From Pontibacter rufus (GTDB lineage Bacteria > Bacteroidota > Bacteroidia > Cytophagales > Hymenobacteraceae), in assembly GCF_015694705.1 (NCBI RefSeq), contig NZ_JADQDR010000003.1, forward strand, positions 186,001 to 250,000: DNA of 64,000 bases. The letters run 5' to 3'. A model generated the notes under the pieces. That model saw only the letters and a list, made by a program, of their open reading frames with translations, was not told the DNA's origin and made no database searches. Shown here piece by piece: positions 1 through 7,688 of this stretch; position 1 is the stretch's first letter; the number at the start of each line of letters is the position of its first letter. Position numbers and translations under genes: made by a program.

Positions 1-87
1 CATTTACAGCATAGCAAATTATTGCAGGAGCTGGCTAAGTTGCGTCAGAAGTTTATCTTTGTTAGGGCCTTACAACCAATAAGATGA
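1..87 (+). CDS. C-terminal end of a protein cut by the window edge
   Basis: Frame 1 is open from the first base to a TGA at 85-87. It gives 28 residues rich in Leu, Lys and Gln that end in VRALQPIR. The composition looks like a genuine helical C-terminus, but no family can be recognised from so little. The stop overlaps an ATG at 84 (ATGA), an arrangement common in translationally coupled genes. Whether it is a real gene end depends on sequence outside the window. Confidence 0.35.
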   Translation, partial: HLQHSKLLQELAKLRQKFIFVRALQPIR

Positions 88-248
88 CCATCCAATACCA
101 AACACGTCGGGTGCCTGTGGCGCTACACCGCCGTCATAAACCCGGCAATGCCATGCACCTGCTTACAGCTTTTGTGGTTCTGATGTACAGGGCTGCCAGT
201 TTGGAGTGTATTAACCATTATCAGCGTAGCACAAACATATATGAGTAA
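84..248 (+). CDS. Possible small ORF bridging the upstream gene and the GNAT gene
   Basis: A 54-codon reading frame starts at ATG 84, overlapping the upstream TGA, and ends at 248, overlapping the start of the acetyltransferase at 241. The tight overlap at both ends is the only argument for it. The product is basic at its N-terminus with a short hydrophobic middle and resembles no family I know. It may be chance or a gene remnant. Confidence 0.2.
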   Translation: MTIQYQTRRVPVALHRRHKPGNAMHLLTAFVVLMYRAASLECINHYQRSTNIYE

Positions 249-684
249 CCATCAGATGTCTTTTAAGCTGGCGGAAATACAGGGGCTGGAACAGATGCTG
301 GTGCAGCACCGCCTGATCCTGCAGTTAAACCCGCTTCTGAGCCTGCCACGCTACGAGGAAATGCTGCGCCAGATGCTGCCGAACGGTTACCGGATGATTG
401 GTGTTTTTGATGAAGCGGGCAGTTGCGCCGGCCTCTCCGGTTTTTGGATCAACACCAAACTATACAGTGGCAAGTACCTGGAAGCAGATAACTTTGTAGT
501 AGATGCGGCATACCGCTCGCAGGGGCTGGGCAAGCTGCTCTCGGACTGGATGCTGCAGGAGGCACAACGCCACCACTGCGATACTATCATGCTGGACGCT
601 TACACAAGCAACAGCGCGGCGCACAGGTTTTACTTCCGCGAGGGATTTCATATCAAAAGCTATCATTTTTATAAAAGCCTATGA
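241..684 (+). CDS. GNAT-family N-acetyltransferase
   Basis: This 147-residue protein is one standard GNAT domain, which transfers the acetyl group of acetyl-CoA to an amine. The acetyl-CoA pyrophosphate loop is visible as RSQGLGKL (residues 92-99), followed by the motif-B region NSAAHRFYFREGF (124-136) typical of the family's last strand and helix. The substrate cannot be told from sequence. It lacks a signal peptide and should be cytoplasmic. Its TGA overlaps the ATG of the next gene, a small membrane protein at 681, so the two are probably translated from one mRNA. Confidence 0.85.
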   Translation: MSNHQMSFKLAEIQGLEQMLVQHRLILQLNPLLSLPRYEEMLRQMLPNGYRMIGVFDEAGSCAGLSGFWINTKLYSGKYLEADNFVVDAAYRSQGLGKLLSDWMLQEAQRHHCDTIMLDAYTSNSAAHRFYFREGFHIKSYHFYKSL

Positions 685-989
685 GCAATGGCAAGTATAG
701 CTGGCTGGTTTGGCTGTGCTATTTTATCCTGTTTGAGCTGGTAATGTACTTTGGCCTGAGCTACATTTTATCCGACATGGGCGAAACGAACCAGTTGCAG
801 CCCGAAAACACAGTTGTCCCCAACTGGGTTAAAGCGGTTTCGTTTATACTTTTATATATTTTAGGCCTGTTAATCGTTGTAATGCTGGTAAGCAACATGA
901 TGCCTAGCAGGTACCGCAGCCAGCTGATGCGCTGGGTATACCTGGCCCTGCTGGGCATGATAGTGATGTTGTTTTTACTGTTTAATTAA
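681..989 (+). CDS. Small membrane protein with three hydrophobic segments
   Basis: The 102-residue product has hydrophobic stretches at about residues 8-32, 50-70 and 82-101, separated by a polar loop near residues 33-48. It should be an inner-membrane protein. No enzyme motif is visible and I do not recognise the family. The ATG overlaps the stop of the upstream acetyltransferase by four bases, which suggests co-translation. The next gene starts about 50 bases later and may belong to the same transcript. Confidence 0.7.
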   Translation: MSNGKYSWLVWLCYFILFELVMYFGLSYILSDMGETNQLQPENTVVPNWVKAVSFILLYILGLLIVVMLVSNMMPSRYRSQLMRWVYLALLGMIVMLFLLFN

Positions 990-1041
990 ACCCTGGCCGG
1001 CAGGCTGCTGTCCGGCGTAATTTATAGCCTTTATACCTTGT

Positions 1042-1794
1042 ATGAGAAAAGTTATTTACCTCGTGCTGCTGTGCCTGCTGTCGGGCGTGGCGGCGCATGC
1101 CCAGACTGAGTATTCGCGCCCTGGCAAGTATTATATTCAGCTCCAGAACGGGCAAATCGTGTATGCCGATAAGCTACAGTACAAGTCGCCTATTTTTAAG
1201 CAGAATTATTTCCTGCTGGATGACTCCCTGAAGTATAACCCCGGCAATGTGGCCGCTTTTCAGGACGAAGATGGTTACTTTGCACGCGTAGAAGTTGGCA
1301 ACAGCTACGATTCCTTTGCCAAGCGCCTTCTCGACGGGCCACGCATTGATAAGTTTTATACTTCGCGCACCACCTATGACTATAATCCCTATGGTTACGG
1401 CTATGGCGCTTATGGTTACGGCGGCCCCAATACCAGCCGGCGCCGCATCTATTTCTTTTCCAAAGACGATGGCCCGCTATACCTGTTTAACTATGAGAAC
1501 CTGGAGGAAGCTCTTGCCGATAATGCTGCCAGCACAGCTATGCTCCGTAAGTACCGCAAGGACAAGCTCATCAACACAGGCGTTTCGGTTTTAGGAGCCG
1601 GCCTGCTGGCTGCCGGAGGCCTTATTACAGCCGGCAGTGCCCAAACCACCCCCAGTGGAGGCAGTTCAATCACCGTATCGCCGCTTATGTATGCGGGGGC
1701 AGGCATACTGGGCGCACAGTTCGTTATCAACCTGTTCCAGAAAGATAAACTGACGCAGGCCATAGAAGTATATAATTACCAGGTACAGCAGTAA
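1042..1794 (+). CDS. Secreted or membrane-attached protein of unknown function with Gly/Tyr repeat
   Basis: The 250-residue product starts with a clear signal peptide (about residues 1-21, cleavage after AHA). A folded-looking region follows, then a YGYGYGAYGYGG stretch near residues 115-130. The C-terminal third has two Gly/Ala-rich hydrophobic segments (about 180-205 and 215-232) that could be membrane-spanning. Such layouts are common in Bacteroidota envelope proteins of unknown role. A strong terminator follows directly, so it is the last gene of its transcript. Function unknown. Confidence 0.7.
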   Translation: MRKVIYLVLLCLLSGVAAHAQTEYSRPGKYYIQLQNGQIVYADKLQYKSPIFKQNYFLLDDSLKYNPGNVAAFQDEDGYFARVEVGNSYDSFAKRLLDGPRIDKFYTSRTTYDYNPYGYGYGAYGYGGPNTSRRRIYFFSKDDGPLYLFNYENLEEALADNAASTAMLRKYRKDKLINTGVSVLGAGLLAAGGLITAGSAQTTPSGGSSITVSPLMYAGAGILGAQFVINLFQKDKLTQAIEVYNYQVQQ

Positions 1795-1823
1795 GCTTTT
1801 GCTGAACTTTGTTTAGCCTGTGC

Positions 1824-1865
1824 AGCAGGCGGGGCTACTTTATTGTAGCCCCGCCTGCTTTTTTA
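1824..1865 (+). terminator. Rho-independent terminator
   Basis: A perfect 15-bp GC-rich stem (arms 1824-1838 and 1845-1859) with a 6-base loop is followed by a T run, 30 bases after the stop of the gene at 1042-1794. Confidence 0.93.
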
Positions 1866-1929
1866 TAGCAGTCAGAAGCTACAGGCACCGCAAAAGTGCT
1901 TAATTTAGCTACCTCTTATAAACCTGCTC

Positions 1930-2118
1930 ATGGAAAGCCTGCTGTTCTGCCCTCATCGATGTGCTCCCGGCCATGGTGGAAAAGCACTGCCACAAGCGCC
2001 TTTTAGTATGGATATGTTTGCCGCAGACATCTTACCTGCTGGAGCTACCCGCCACCCGCCCGAAACCATTATGACGCAGCGGCTGGCTTACGAAATAAAG
2101 CAATTCCTGCAGCCTTAA
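1930..2118 (+). CDS. Doubtful short ORF, possibly a gene remnant
   Basis: A 62-codon frame ends at 2118. Its C-terminal part (MTQRLAYEIKQFLQP) looks protein-like, but the N-terminal half does not. The overlapping +1 frame contains another protein-like piece (ALIDVLPAMVEKHC and RLLVWICLPQTSYLLEL) that stops near 2070. Two protein-like pieces in adjacent frames would fit a frameshifted or decaying gene of about 60-70 residues. I cannot name a parent family. Confidence 0.2.
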   Translation: MESLLFCPHRCAPGHGGKALPQAPFSMDMFAADILPAGATRHPPETIMTQRLAYEIKQFLQP

Positions 2119-2149
2119 TCCGTTACCTTTACAAACAACATTATACTTT

Positions 2150-2593
2150 ATGCCTGCTCGTTTACCGTTTTGCTTTACCTATCGCCAGTTTGTATCGTTT
2201 GCTTTCCAGGTATTTGTTGCTGTATGCCTTTGTGCCAGCCTGGCTTCGTGCGCCGGCAGCCGCCCGGCCTTTGGCGAGCGCGGCTACACCGAAGAGGGCA
2301 AAGCCTCTTATTACAGCCGCAAACTGCAGGGCCACAAAATGGCAAACGGCAAACCTTACCGGCATGGCAGGCTGACGGCAGCGCACAAAACACTGCCGCT
2401 GGGTACCAGAATTAAAGTAACCAACCTGCAGAATAACAAAAGTGTAAAGCTGAAAGTAACTGATCGGGGTCCCTTTGTGCGGGGCCGCATCGTGGACTTA
2501 TCGGGTAAGGCAGCCAGGCGACTGAACGCGATAAAGGCAGGTGTAGTGCCTGTGCGGATAAAAGTTATCGGCCCGGTGCCGGACAAAAAGTAA
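2150..2593 (+). CDS. RlpA-like septal ring lytic transglycosylase family lipoprotein
   Basis: The 147-residue protein has a lipoprotein signal with lipobox LASC (31-34), so it should be anchored in the envelope. A double-psi beta-barrel of the RlpA type follows: GKASYY (50-55), TAAHKTLPLGT (76-86) and VTDRGPFV (103-110). RlpA proteins bind or cleave peptidoglycan strands lacking stem peptides. The conserved His and the DRGPF motif are both present. It has no C-terminal SPOR domain, so it is the short form. The start was kept at the first ATG of the frame; it leaves a longer than usual n-region. Confidence 0.9.
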   Translation: MPARLPFCFTYRQFVSFAFQVFVAVCLCASLASCAGSRPAFGERGYTEEGKASYYSRKLQGHKMANGKPYRHGRLTAAHKTLPLGTRIKVTNLQNNKSVKLKVTDRGPFVRGRIVDLSGKAARRLNAIKAGVVPVRIKVIGPVPDKK

Positions 2594-3038
2594 GGTGAAC
2601 CTACTTTTCCGGTCTTTAGGGATGAAGTAGTTCCGTATTTATCTTATAATTACGGATGGTCTTGCTATGTGCCGGCACCCGCGCTTAAGGACTGCTGAAG
2701 TATGAGTTGCCGGTGAAAAAATCAGCCATGCTGGCTTTTGCCTGATTGCTTGTAAACGCTGGTCAACTTAGATAGAAACCGTGCTGCTCAAGTATAAACC
2801 TTAAGTTTGGAGCAGGAGAAAAGGTACAATATTCATCAGGTATACGCAGTCCCAGAAAAGATATAGTTCCTTTATTTTCAGCCCCTTCCATACTTGAAGT
2901 CCATACTCTCTATCATTTCCCCGCTGCCTGCCTGCCAATTACCAGCCAATAAACTGTATTTACCATAGCAGAAATGCTAATCTCCAAATTATGCTGCCTC
3001 ATACTTGTATTTTCAGATACTACCGTTTACATTTGAAC
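2594..3038 (+). other. Intergenic stretch, no recognised feature
   Basis: About 445 bases between the RlpA-like gene and the next secreted protein. I found no ORF above ten codons with protein-like composition, no strong terminator hairpin and no RNA gene. A TACATTTG box lies at 3028-3035, right before the ATG at 3039. Confidence 0.5.
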
Positions 3039-3434
3039 ATGAGAAATCTGCGGCAACCGGTACATGCTTTAACTACAGTGGCAGCACTGCTGCTCCTGTG
3101 CATGGTACAGGCTCCCGTTGCTATGTCCGGCACAAACGGCACTGCCTCTACGCAGGCGAATACATCTACCACTTCCTCCCAGGTTGATGCAGCGCAGCAA
3201 ACAAAAGCCAGCGTAAGTACAGGTAATATGCCCGCTGCCAAGCCTAAGACCAAAGCTATTACCAAACCACGCGAAAAATCGATACTGGATGCTGACGTAC
3301 TGGACAGCCCGATGTCTTACCTGCGTAATGCTTTCTCCTCAGAAGAGGAAGACATGGAAGCTCCTGCCCACCCCGGCCCTGTGGTGGTAACACTGAAGGC
3401 ACTGGCAGCTTCGCTGCTTTCAACTATTATCTAA
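3039..3434 (+). CDS. Secreted Ser/Thr/Ala-rich protein of unknown function
   Basis: The open frame begins at 2991, but the ATG at 3039 gives a better start: MRNLRQPVHA followed by a hydrophobic signal segment. The mature part is rich in Ser, Thr, Gln, Ala and Lys (a likely disordered linker) and then acidic around SSEEEDMEAP. The C-terminus is again hydrophobic (LKALAASLLSTII). No conserved domain is visible. It is probably an exported low-complexity protein or one tethered by its C-terminus. Function unknown. Confidence 0.55.
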   Translation: MRNLRQPVHALTTVAALLLLCMVQAPVAMSGTNGTASTQANTSTTSSQVDAAQQTKASVSTGNMPAAKPKTKAITKPREKSILDADVLDSPMSYLRNAFSSEEEDMEAPAHPGPVVVTLKALAASLLSTII

Positions 3435-3528
3435 ATTTCTGATTTGTTCTTCGCGACACTTGCTTTAGCCTTAAAGCTGCGCTTTGTGCCCGGCATATAA
3501 AAGCCATACATCAGAATAGGATTAGTAA

Positions 3529-3882
3529 CTATATCTTTTCAGGCTTGCCCAGCTTTATTTCTGATTTCCCCTTATAAATTTCCCCTGTCCGGATATCAAA
3601 GGCAAAGCTTGTTTCCGGGTCATAAATCAAACCTGATTTAGGGGAATACCTCAAACCGGTTTCAGGGTCTTCCATATACCCGATTATAGTTGGTGAAGGC
3701 ATCCGCGCCTGCTTGTTATCTGGCTTTATGACCGGCATCGTCCAGGTATGGTTTGCCCGATGCCTGCCCGCATACGCCTTCAACTTTCCGAGAAAAACAT
3801 CTAAATCGCTGGATTGCGCCTGTGCCCCGGTCTGAAACACCAGCATCATTAAAGTGAGGGCAAAATATTTGAGGAACTTCAT
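3529..3882 (-). CDS. Exported protein with short Gly/Tyr hairpin repeats
   Basis: Starting at the ATG for MKFLKYF, the product is about 117 residues with a signal peptide ending near AQAQ. Its C-terminal half has three related turns: DPETGLRYSP, KSGLIYDPET and DIRTGEIYKG. Each has a Gly or Thr-Gly turn followed by an aromatic residue. They resemble the aromatic/Gly repeats of small beta-hairpin repeat modules, but I cannot assign a known family. It lies alone between convergent and co-directional genes. Likely periplasmic; function unknown. Confidence 0.6.
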   Translation of the reverse strand: MKFLKYFALTLMMLVFQTGAQAQSSDLDVFLGKLKAYAGRHRANHTWTMPVIKPDNKQARMPSPTIIGYMEDPETGLRYSPKSGLIYDPETSFAFDIRTGEIYKGKSEIKLGKPEKI

Positions 3883-4031
3883 CTGCAGCAACTTAAGCTT
3901 TTACATGGTTATTTATACTTGCGTAATGCTTTGTTGGTTTTAAACCTGCCTCAACCTTACAGCTCCTTTCATGCCAGCTGTTTTGTTTTCTACAATGTAA
4001 GGGTTTCCGGATAGTACCAGAGGGGTAATTA

Positions 4032-4772
4032 TCAAATAAAATTGCTCCCCAAAGCCAGCAACAGGCCCAGCAGCGTTGCCACCAGTTTGCTGCGGTTAAA
4101 ATGATGGTCGGGGCTGGTTTCAAAAAGTATAGTAGTGGAGATGTGCAGGAAATTACCGGCCACCAAACCGGTCAGGGCAGTATAAAGCGCACCATTCGGC
4201 GCCTCGTTCAGCAGTGTGTTGCTCACCAGTATTCCCAGCGGTGAGCCGAGGGCAAATATCAGCAGCCACAGAAAAGCCTTCCGGAAGTTGCCGAGGCGCG
4301 ACAGCAGCACCGACATAAGGGCAAAACCCGCCGGAATGTGGTGCAGCGCGACTCCCAGCAGCACCAGGTAGAAACTGCTTTGCTGGTGCGCATGCCCCAG
4401 GTGCTGCTCAACTGGCTGCACGAGTATACTTCCTTCCAGAAAAGAATGGACGAACAGCGAGCCCAACAGCAGAAAAGGCATGGAGCCAATGCGGCCATGC
4501 GTGTGAATATGCCCATGCTCTACACCATGCGAAAACATTTCTAGCACCAGCTGCAGGAAAAAGCCCGCCAGCACCCAGTAACCAACCACCTGCGGATTAG
4601 CGCTGCGCAGCAGCACCTCGGGCAGCAGGTGAATAATGGTAATAGTGAACAGGTATGCTCCACTAAAAGCCAGCGCCAGCTTTAACCAGCGCCCCTGCGT
4701 AGGCGGAAATACTTTTACCAGCAGGCCGGAAATAACTACGGCCAGAAAGAGGACAAGTATGGCTATGACCAT
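4032..4772 (-). CDS. ZIP-family divalent metal transporter
   Basis: The 246-residue polytopic protein carries the hallmarks of ZIP metal importers (Zn2+, possibly Fe2+ or Mn2+): HLLPE in an early helix (48-52), a histidine-rich cytosolic loop (HGVEHGHIHTHG, 82-93), VHSFLEG (108-114) and the metal-site helix HHIPAGFAL (144-152). Eight helices can be counted roughly. A second His patch (HLGHAHQ) follows the middle helix, and the C-terminal loop has SPDHHF. The gene starts ten bases after the methyltransferase stop at 4782, so the two form an operon. Confidence 0.88.
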   Translation of the reverse strand: MVIAILVLFLAVVISGLLVKVFPPTQGRWLKLALAFSGAYLFTITIIHLLPEVLLRSANPQVVGYWVLAGFFLQLVLEMFSHGVEHGHIHTHGRIGSMPFLLLGSLFVHSFLEGSILVQPVEQHLGHAHQQSSFYLVLLGVALHHIPAGFALMSVLLSRLGNFRKAFLWLLIFALGSPLGILVSNTLLNEAPNGALYTALTGLVAGNFLHISTTILFETSPDHHFNRSKLVATLLGLLLALGSNFI

Positions 4773-4781
4773 GCAGCTTCG

Positions 4782-5516
4782 CTATTTTTTTAATACAAAA
4801 ATCATACGTTCGCTTTTATCAGCGTCATAAGCATTCAGGTTATAGTCGCCGAACACGTCCGCCAGGCGCAGTTTGGCCATGGCAAAGTATTCCAGAAAAT
4901 CCTCTTCCCGCAGCGCCCGTACCCGCTCCACAAAACAATAGTCGCGCCCCTGATCGGCAAAGCGGATAGTTTTCACGATAAAGCCCTTCTCTACGCCGCG
5001 GTGTATTTTAAATGTAATGCCCTGTACCTCTTTTTCCTCCTCTGCTACCAGCCCGGCAATGGTTAGATCTGTATTCATAAAATCGATGACCAGCTTGCCT
5101 CCGTATTTCAGGCTCTGTGTTACAGCAACCAATGCCACCACATTCTCTGTTTCGTTATCGAAATAGCCGAAGCTGGTGAACAGGTTAAGGATGAAGTCGA
5201 AGGTTTCGGGCTCGTATACCTCGCGCATGTCGTGCACGGCAAAGTGCAGGCGATCATTTTCAAACTGCTTGGCGTAAGCAATACTTTGCTCCGACAAATC
5301 AATTCCTGTTACATTGTAGCCCTTTTGGTTGAGGTATACAGAGTGGCGGCCTTTGCCGCAGGCCAGATCCAGTATCTTGTCATGCGGCTTTGGATGTAGA
5401 TAGGTCAGCAGGTTATCCATAAACTGCCGCGCCTCCGAAGCATTGCGGTTGTTATACAGTATATGATAATACGGAGAGTCGAACCAGGTAGTAAACCATT
5501 CGTCCTGCTGAGCCAT
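4782..5516 (-). CDS. Class I SAM-dependent methyltransferase
   Basis: The 244-residue protein has the Rossmann-fold SAM-binding motif I (ILDLACGKGRHS, residues 48-59) and a motif-II acidic residue in GIDLSEQS. A region compatible with post I/IV motifs (FDFILNLFTSFGYF) follows. These features match the methyltransferase_25/11-type domain. The substrate is unknown. A perfect TATCTTTG -7 box lies 26 bases upstream of the ATG. The ZIP transporter follows in the same direction with almost no gap. Confidence 0.85.
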   Translation of the reverse strand: MAQQDEWFTTWFDSPYYHILYNNRNASEARQFMDNLLTYLHPKPHDKILDLACGKGRHSVYLNQKGYNVTGIDLSEQSIAYAKQFENDRLHFAVHDMREVYEPETFDFILNLFTSFGYFDNETENVVALVAVTQSLKYGGKLVIDFMNTDLTIAGLVAEEEKEVQGITFKIHRGVEKGFIVKTIRFADQGRDYCFVERVRALREEDFLEYFAMAKLRLADVFGDYNLNAYDADKSERMIFVLKK

Positions 5517-5541
5517 AGGCGTGGTAAAAGCAATTGTGTTG

Positions 5542-5549
5542 CAAAGATA
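5542..5549 (-). promoter_or_regulatory. Bacteroidota -7 promoter element
   Basis: TATCTTTG on the minus strand, matching the Bacteroidota sigma-70 -7 consensus TAnnTTTG, 26 bases upstream of the methyltransferase start at 5516. No convincing -33 element was seen. Confidence 0.6.
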
Positions 5550-5625
5550 AAATTTAAACCTGATATCCGGCCATCAGCTCCCTCTTATACACCAGGTATG
5601 GCAGCAGCAACATACCGGACAGGCA

Positions 5626-5668
5626 TAAAAAGGCCTGCCGCTGCTCCGGTTGGCGCAAGGGCAGGCCC
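5626..5668 (-). terminator. Rho-independent terminator
   Basis: On the minus strand, GGCCTGCC and GGCAGGCC arms (5660-5667 and 5632-5639) with a long loop are followed by TTTTTA. It sits just after the stop of the lipoprotein gene at 5691. Confidence 0.7.
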
Positions 5669-5690
5669 CATACTGTAAGTATAACGCTCG

Positions 5691-5975
5691 TTAATCTATA
5701 TCGGCGCCTTCAGCGGTATTTGTTTCTGATGCTTCGTTTACGCTGTCCGCTTTCTGGATGCTGTTTCCACCCCTGTCCCGGTTCGGCATTACCTGCTCCT
5801 TGTCGTTTTCATCGTATATGGAGTTTACTTTCCCTATGTTGTAAGTATCCCGTGTTCCGGGCTCTACTACGTCCACCGATACTTTCTCTTCCGGCCGCAG
5901 GTCAGAGGGATCGCCACAGGAAACCATACATAATCCGCACACGGCGGCAAAAACTATTAATACGTTCTTATTCAT
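5691..5975 (-). CDS. Small acidic lipoprotein of unknown function
   Basis: The 94-residue protein has a lipoprotein signal with lipobox MVSC near residue 20, and the rest is hydrophilic and acidic (many Glu, Asp, Asn). It is probably anchored to the outer membrane and largely unstructured. A terminator follows the stop. No domain is recognised. It stands alone, more than 80 bases from its neighbours. Confidence 0.65.
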   Translation of the reverse strand: MNKNVLIVFAAVCGLCMVSCGDPSDLRPEEKVSVDVVEPGTRDTYNIGKVNSIYDENDKEQVMPNRDRGGNSIQKADSVNEASETNTAEGADID

Positions 5976-6061
5976 CGTTGCTGTATTTATACTACTTTAT
6001 ACTTTAAACCCAAAGGCCTTAATTATATCTTATTACGGTTAACCGGCACGGCCCGGTTATA

Positions 6062-6649
6062 TCAGGCCAGCAGGTTTTTACGGCGCAGCATGCTTTCCAT
6101 CAGCTTCAGATCATTCGCGCCCGTAAAAATGCGGAACGGCAGGTAAATAAAAACCGGTACCTGAAATGTTTTCGCCAGCCAGCCTTTCCATCCTTTGGGC
6201 AGCTGATCGCCGCTTGCAGCCTTCAACCACAGCATATACGCGTCGTCCTGCTTGGCGGCTTTGTCTATCATATCCCAGGTCAGGGCCATGCCTTCGCGTT
6301 CGTTGCGTTTCATCAGTATCTGGCGCTGGTCAATTTCATAGTTCAGCTTCTCGAACAGCACGTCACCCTGTTCCATCTGGGTGATGCCCAGCACCTGGGC
6401 CGAGCGCAGCAGGATAAATAAAATAGTGACAACTACCGCCGCGGCTACCCACCACCACGAAAAGCTGAAAACAGCCGGCAACAGGAAAAGCGCCAGCGGG
6501 ATAAGTGCATACCACCAATCTTTGCGCCATACCTGCTTCAGCGCCATGTTGGTATACACCTTTTTGTCGAGTTGATATTTTTTAGTGCGGATGGCCAGTG
6601 GAGAAGAACCCTGCTGTGCCCGGTAACCGCGTTGATTTGGTTGCTGCAT
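6062..6649 (-). CDS. YcxB-like membrane protein
   Basis: Using the ATG for MQQPNQRG rather than the longest frame, the product is 195 residues. Two hydrophobic segments (about 44-60 and 62-80 of this form) precede a soluble C-terminal domain. Its pattern (FEKLNYEIDQRQILMKR, then TWDMIDKA and YMLWLKA, then VFIYLPFRIF) resembles the YcxB-like C-terminal domain, a PH-like fold of unknown role. A TACCTTTG -7 box lies about 100 bases upstream. The assignment is by pattern and moderate. Confidence 0.6.
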   Translation of the reverse strand: MQQPNQRGYRAQQGSSPLAIRTKKYQLDKKVYTNMALKQVWRKDWWYALIPLALFLLPAVFSFSWWWVAAAVVVTILFILLRSAQVLGITQMEQGDVLFEKLNYEIDQRQILMKRNEREGMALTWDMIDKAAKQDDAYMLWLKAASGDQLPKGWKGWLAKTFQVPVFIYLPFRIFTGANDLKLMESMLRRKNLLA

Positions 6650-6750
6650 AAATAAAATAAAAATTGTAATGTCAATCTCTGCTGCTGATTGCTTCACGGC
6701 GCCTGGAGCAGCACGCCAGCAGGCACAATCCGCAATCCCTGCGATAGGGG

Positions 6751-6758
6751 CAAAGGTA
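6751..6758 (-). promoter_or_regulatory. Bacteroidota -7 promoter element
   Basis: TACCTTTG on the minus strand, a perfect TAnnTTTG match between nadC (ends 6766) and the YcxB-like gene (starts 6649). It implies an untranslated leader of roughly 100 bases for the latter. Confidence 0.5.
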
Positions 6759-6765
6759 CTTTAAA

Positions 6766-7623
6766 TTAAAATGCTTTTAAGCTCAGATCCATACTTTTGA
6801 TGGAGTGCGTAAGCGCGCCTACCGAAATATAATCTACCCCGCATGCCGCCACTTCGCGGATAGTCGCTTCGGTTATACCCCCAGATGCTTCTGTTTCATA
6901 CTTACCGCCGATGATGGCTACGGCTTCGCGCATCATGGCAGGGGGCATGTTGTCGAGCATAATGCGGGAGATGCCGCCGGTGTCTACTGCTTCTTTCACT
7001 TCCTGCAGGGTGCGCGTTTCTACTTCAATGTCCAGATCTTTGCCCTTTTGCTGCAGGTACCTTTGCGTGGCCGTAATCGCTTCGCGTATGCCGCCGGCGT
7101 AATCCACATGGTTGTCTTTCAGGATTATCATGTCGAACAGACCGTAGCGGTGGTTTATGCCGCCGCCAATCAGCACGGCCCATTTTTCCGGAAGGCGAAA
7201 ATTGGGCGTGGTTTTGCGCGTGTCCAGCAGTTTGGCTCCGGTGCCTCTAATCAGTTCGGTCAGGTGATGGGTATAGGTGGCGATGCCGCTCATGCGCTGC
7301 ATACAGTTCAGCACCAGTCGCTCCGCTGTAAGTATAGACTGTGCTCTTCCTTTCACCGTCAGGGCCACGTCGCCATACTTCACTTCAGCGCCATCGGGCA
7401 GCAGCACCTCCACTTCCAATTCCGGGTCTACAGCGCTGAAAATATAGCCGGCCAGCTCCACACCCGCCAGTATGCCGTCGCCCTTCACGAGCAGGCGCGC
7501 CTGGTTCTGCGCATCCGCCGGAATAGATGCCAGCGAGGAGTGGTCGCCGTCGCCAATATCCTCGGCCAGCGCCCGTGAGATAAACTCGTTTATACTTTGT
7601 GGACTTAGGTATGTCGCTTTCAC
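6766..7623 (-). CDS. nadC: Nicotinate-nucleotide diphosphorylase (carboxylating), quinolinate phosphoribosyltransferase
   Basis: NadC converts quinolinate and PRPP to nicotinate mononucleotide in de novo NAD synthesis. Family signatures are plain: ALAEDIGDGDHSS near the N-terminus, RMSGIAT, the catalytic TRKTTPNFR with the following GGGINHRYGL, ILKDNHV, and a C-terminal SGGI phosphate-binding turn. The longest frame starts at 7650, but that ATG lies inside a terminator hairpin. A GTG at 7623 gives the expected N-terminus (VKATYLSPQSINEF) and about 285 residues, normal for the family. The DUF4783 gene lies just upstream in the same direction. Confidence 0.95.
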   Translation of the reverse strand: MKATYLSPQSINEFISRALAEDIGDGDHSSLASIPADAQNQARLLVKGDGILAGVELAGYIFSAVDPELEVEVLLPDGAEVKYGDVALTVKGRAQSILTAERLVLNCMQRMSGIATYTHHLTELIRGTGAKLLDTRKTTPNFRLPEKWAVLIGGGINHRYGLFDMIILKDNHVDYAGGIREAITATQRYLQQKGKDLDIEVETRTLQEVKEAVDTGGISRIMLDNMPPAMMREAVAIIGGKYETEASGGITEATIREVAACGVDYISVGALTHSIKSMDLSLKAF

Positions 7624-7636
7624 AGTGCAAAAATAA

Positions 7637-7666
7637 AAAAAGCCCGGCATAAATACCGGGCTTTTT
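7637..7666 (-). terminator. Hairpin terminator between DUF4783 and nadC
   Basis: An AAAAAGCCCGG / CCGGGCTTTTT inverted repeat (arms 7637-7647 and 7656-7666) with an 8-base loop and T/A tails on both sides. It lies after the DUF4783 stop at 7689 and only 14 bases before the likely nadC start, so it may act as a terminator or attenuator for nadC. Confidence 0.85.
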
Positions 7667-7688
7667 AAAAATCTATTGCCTGCTGCTT

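Noticed and set aside
3893..4123. Minus-strand 76-codon open frame overlapping the ZIP transporter
   Set aside because: It overlaps the clearly real ZIP gene in another frame and has Trp/Cys-rich low-complexity composition.
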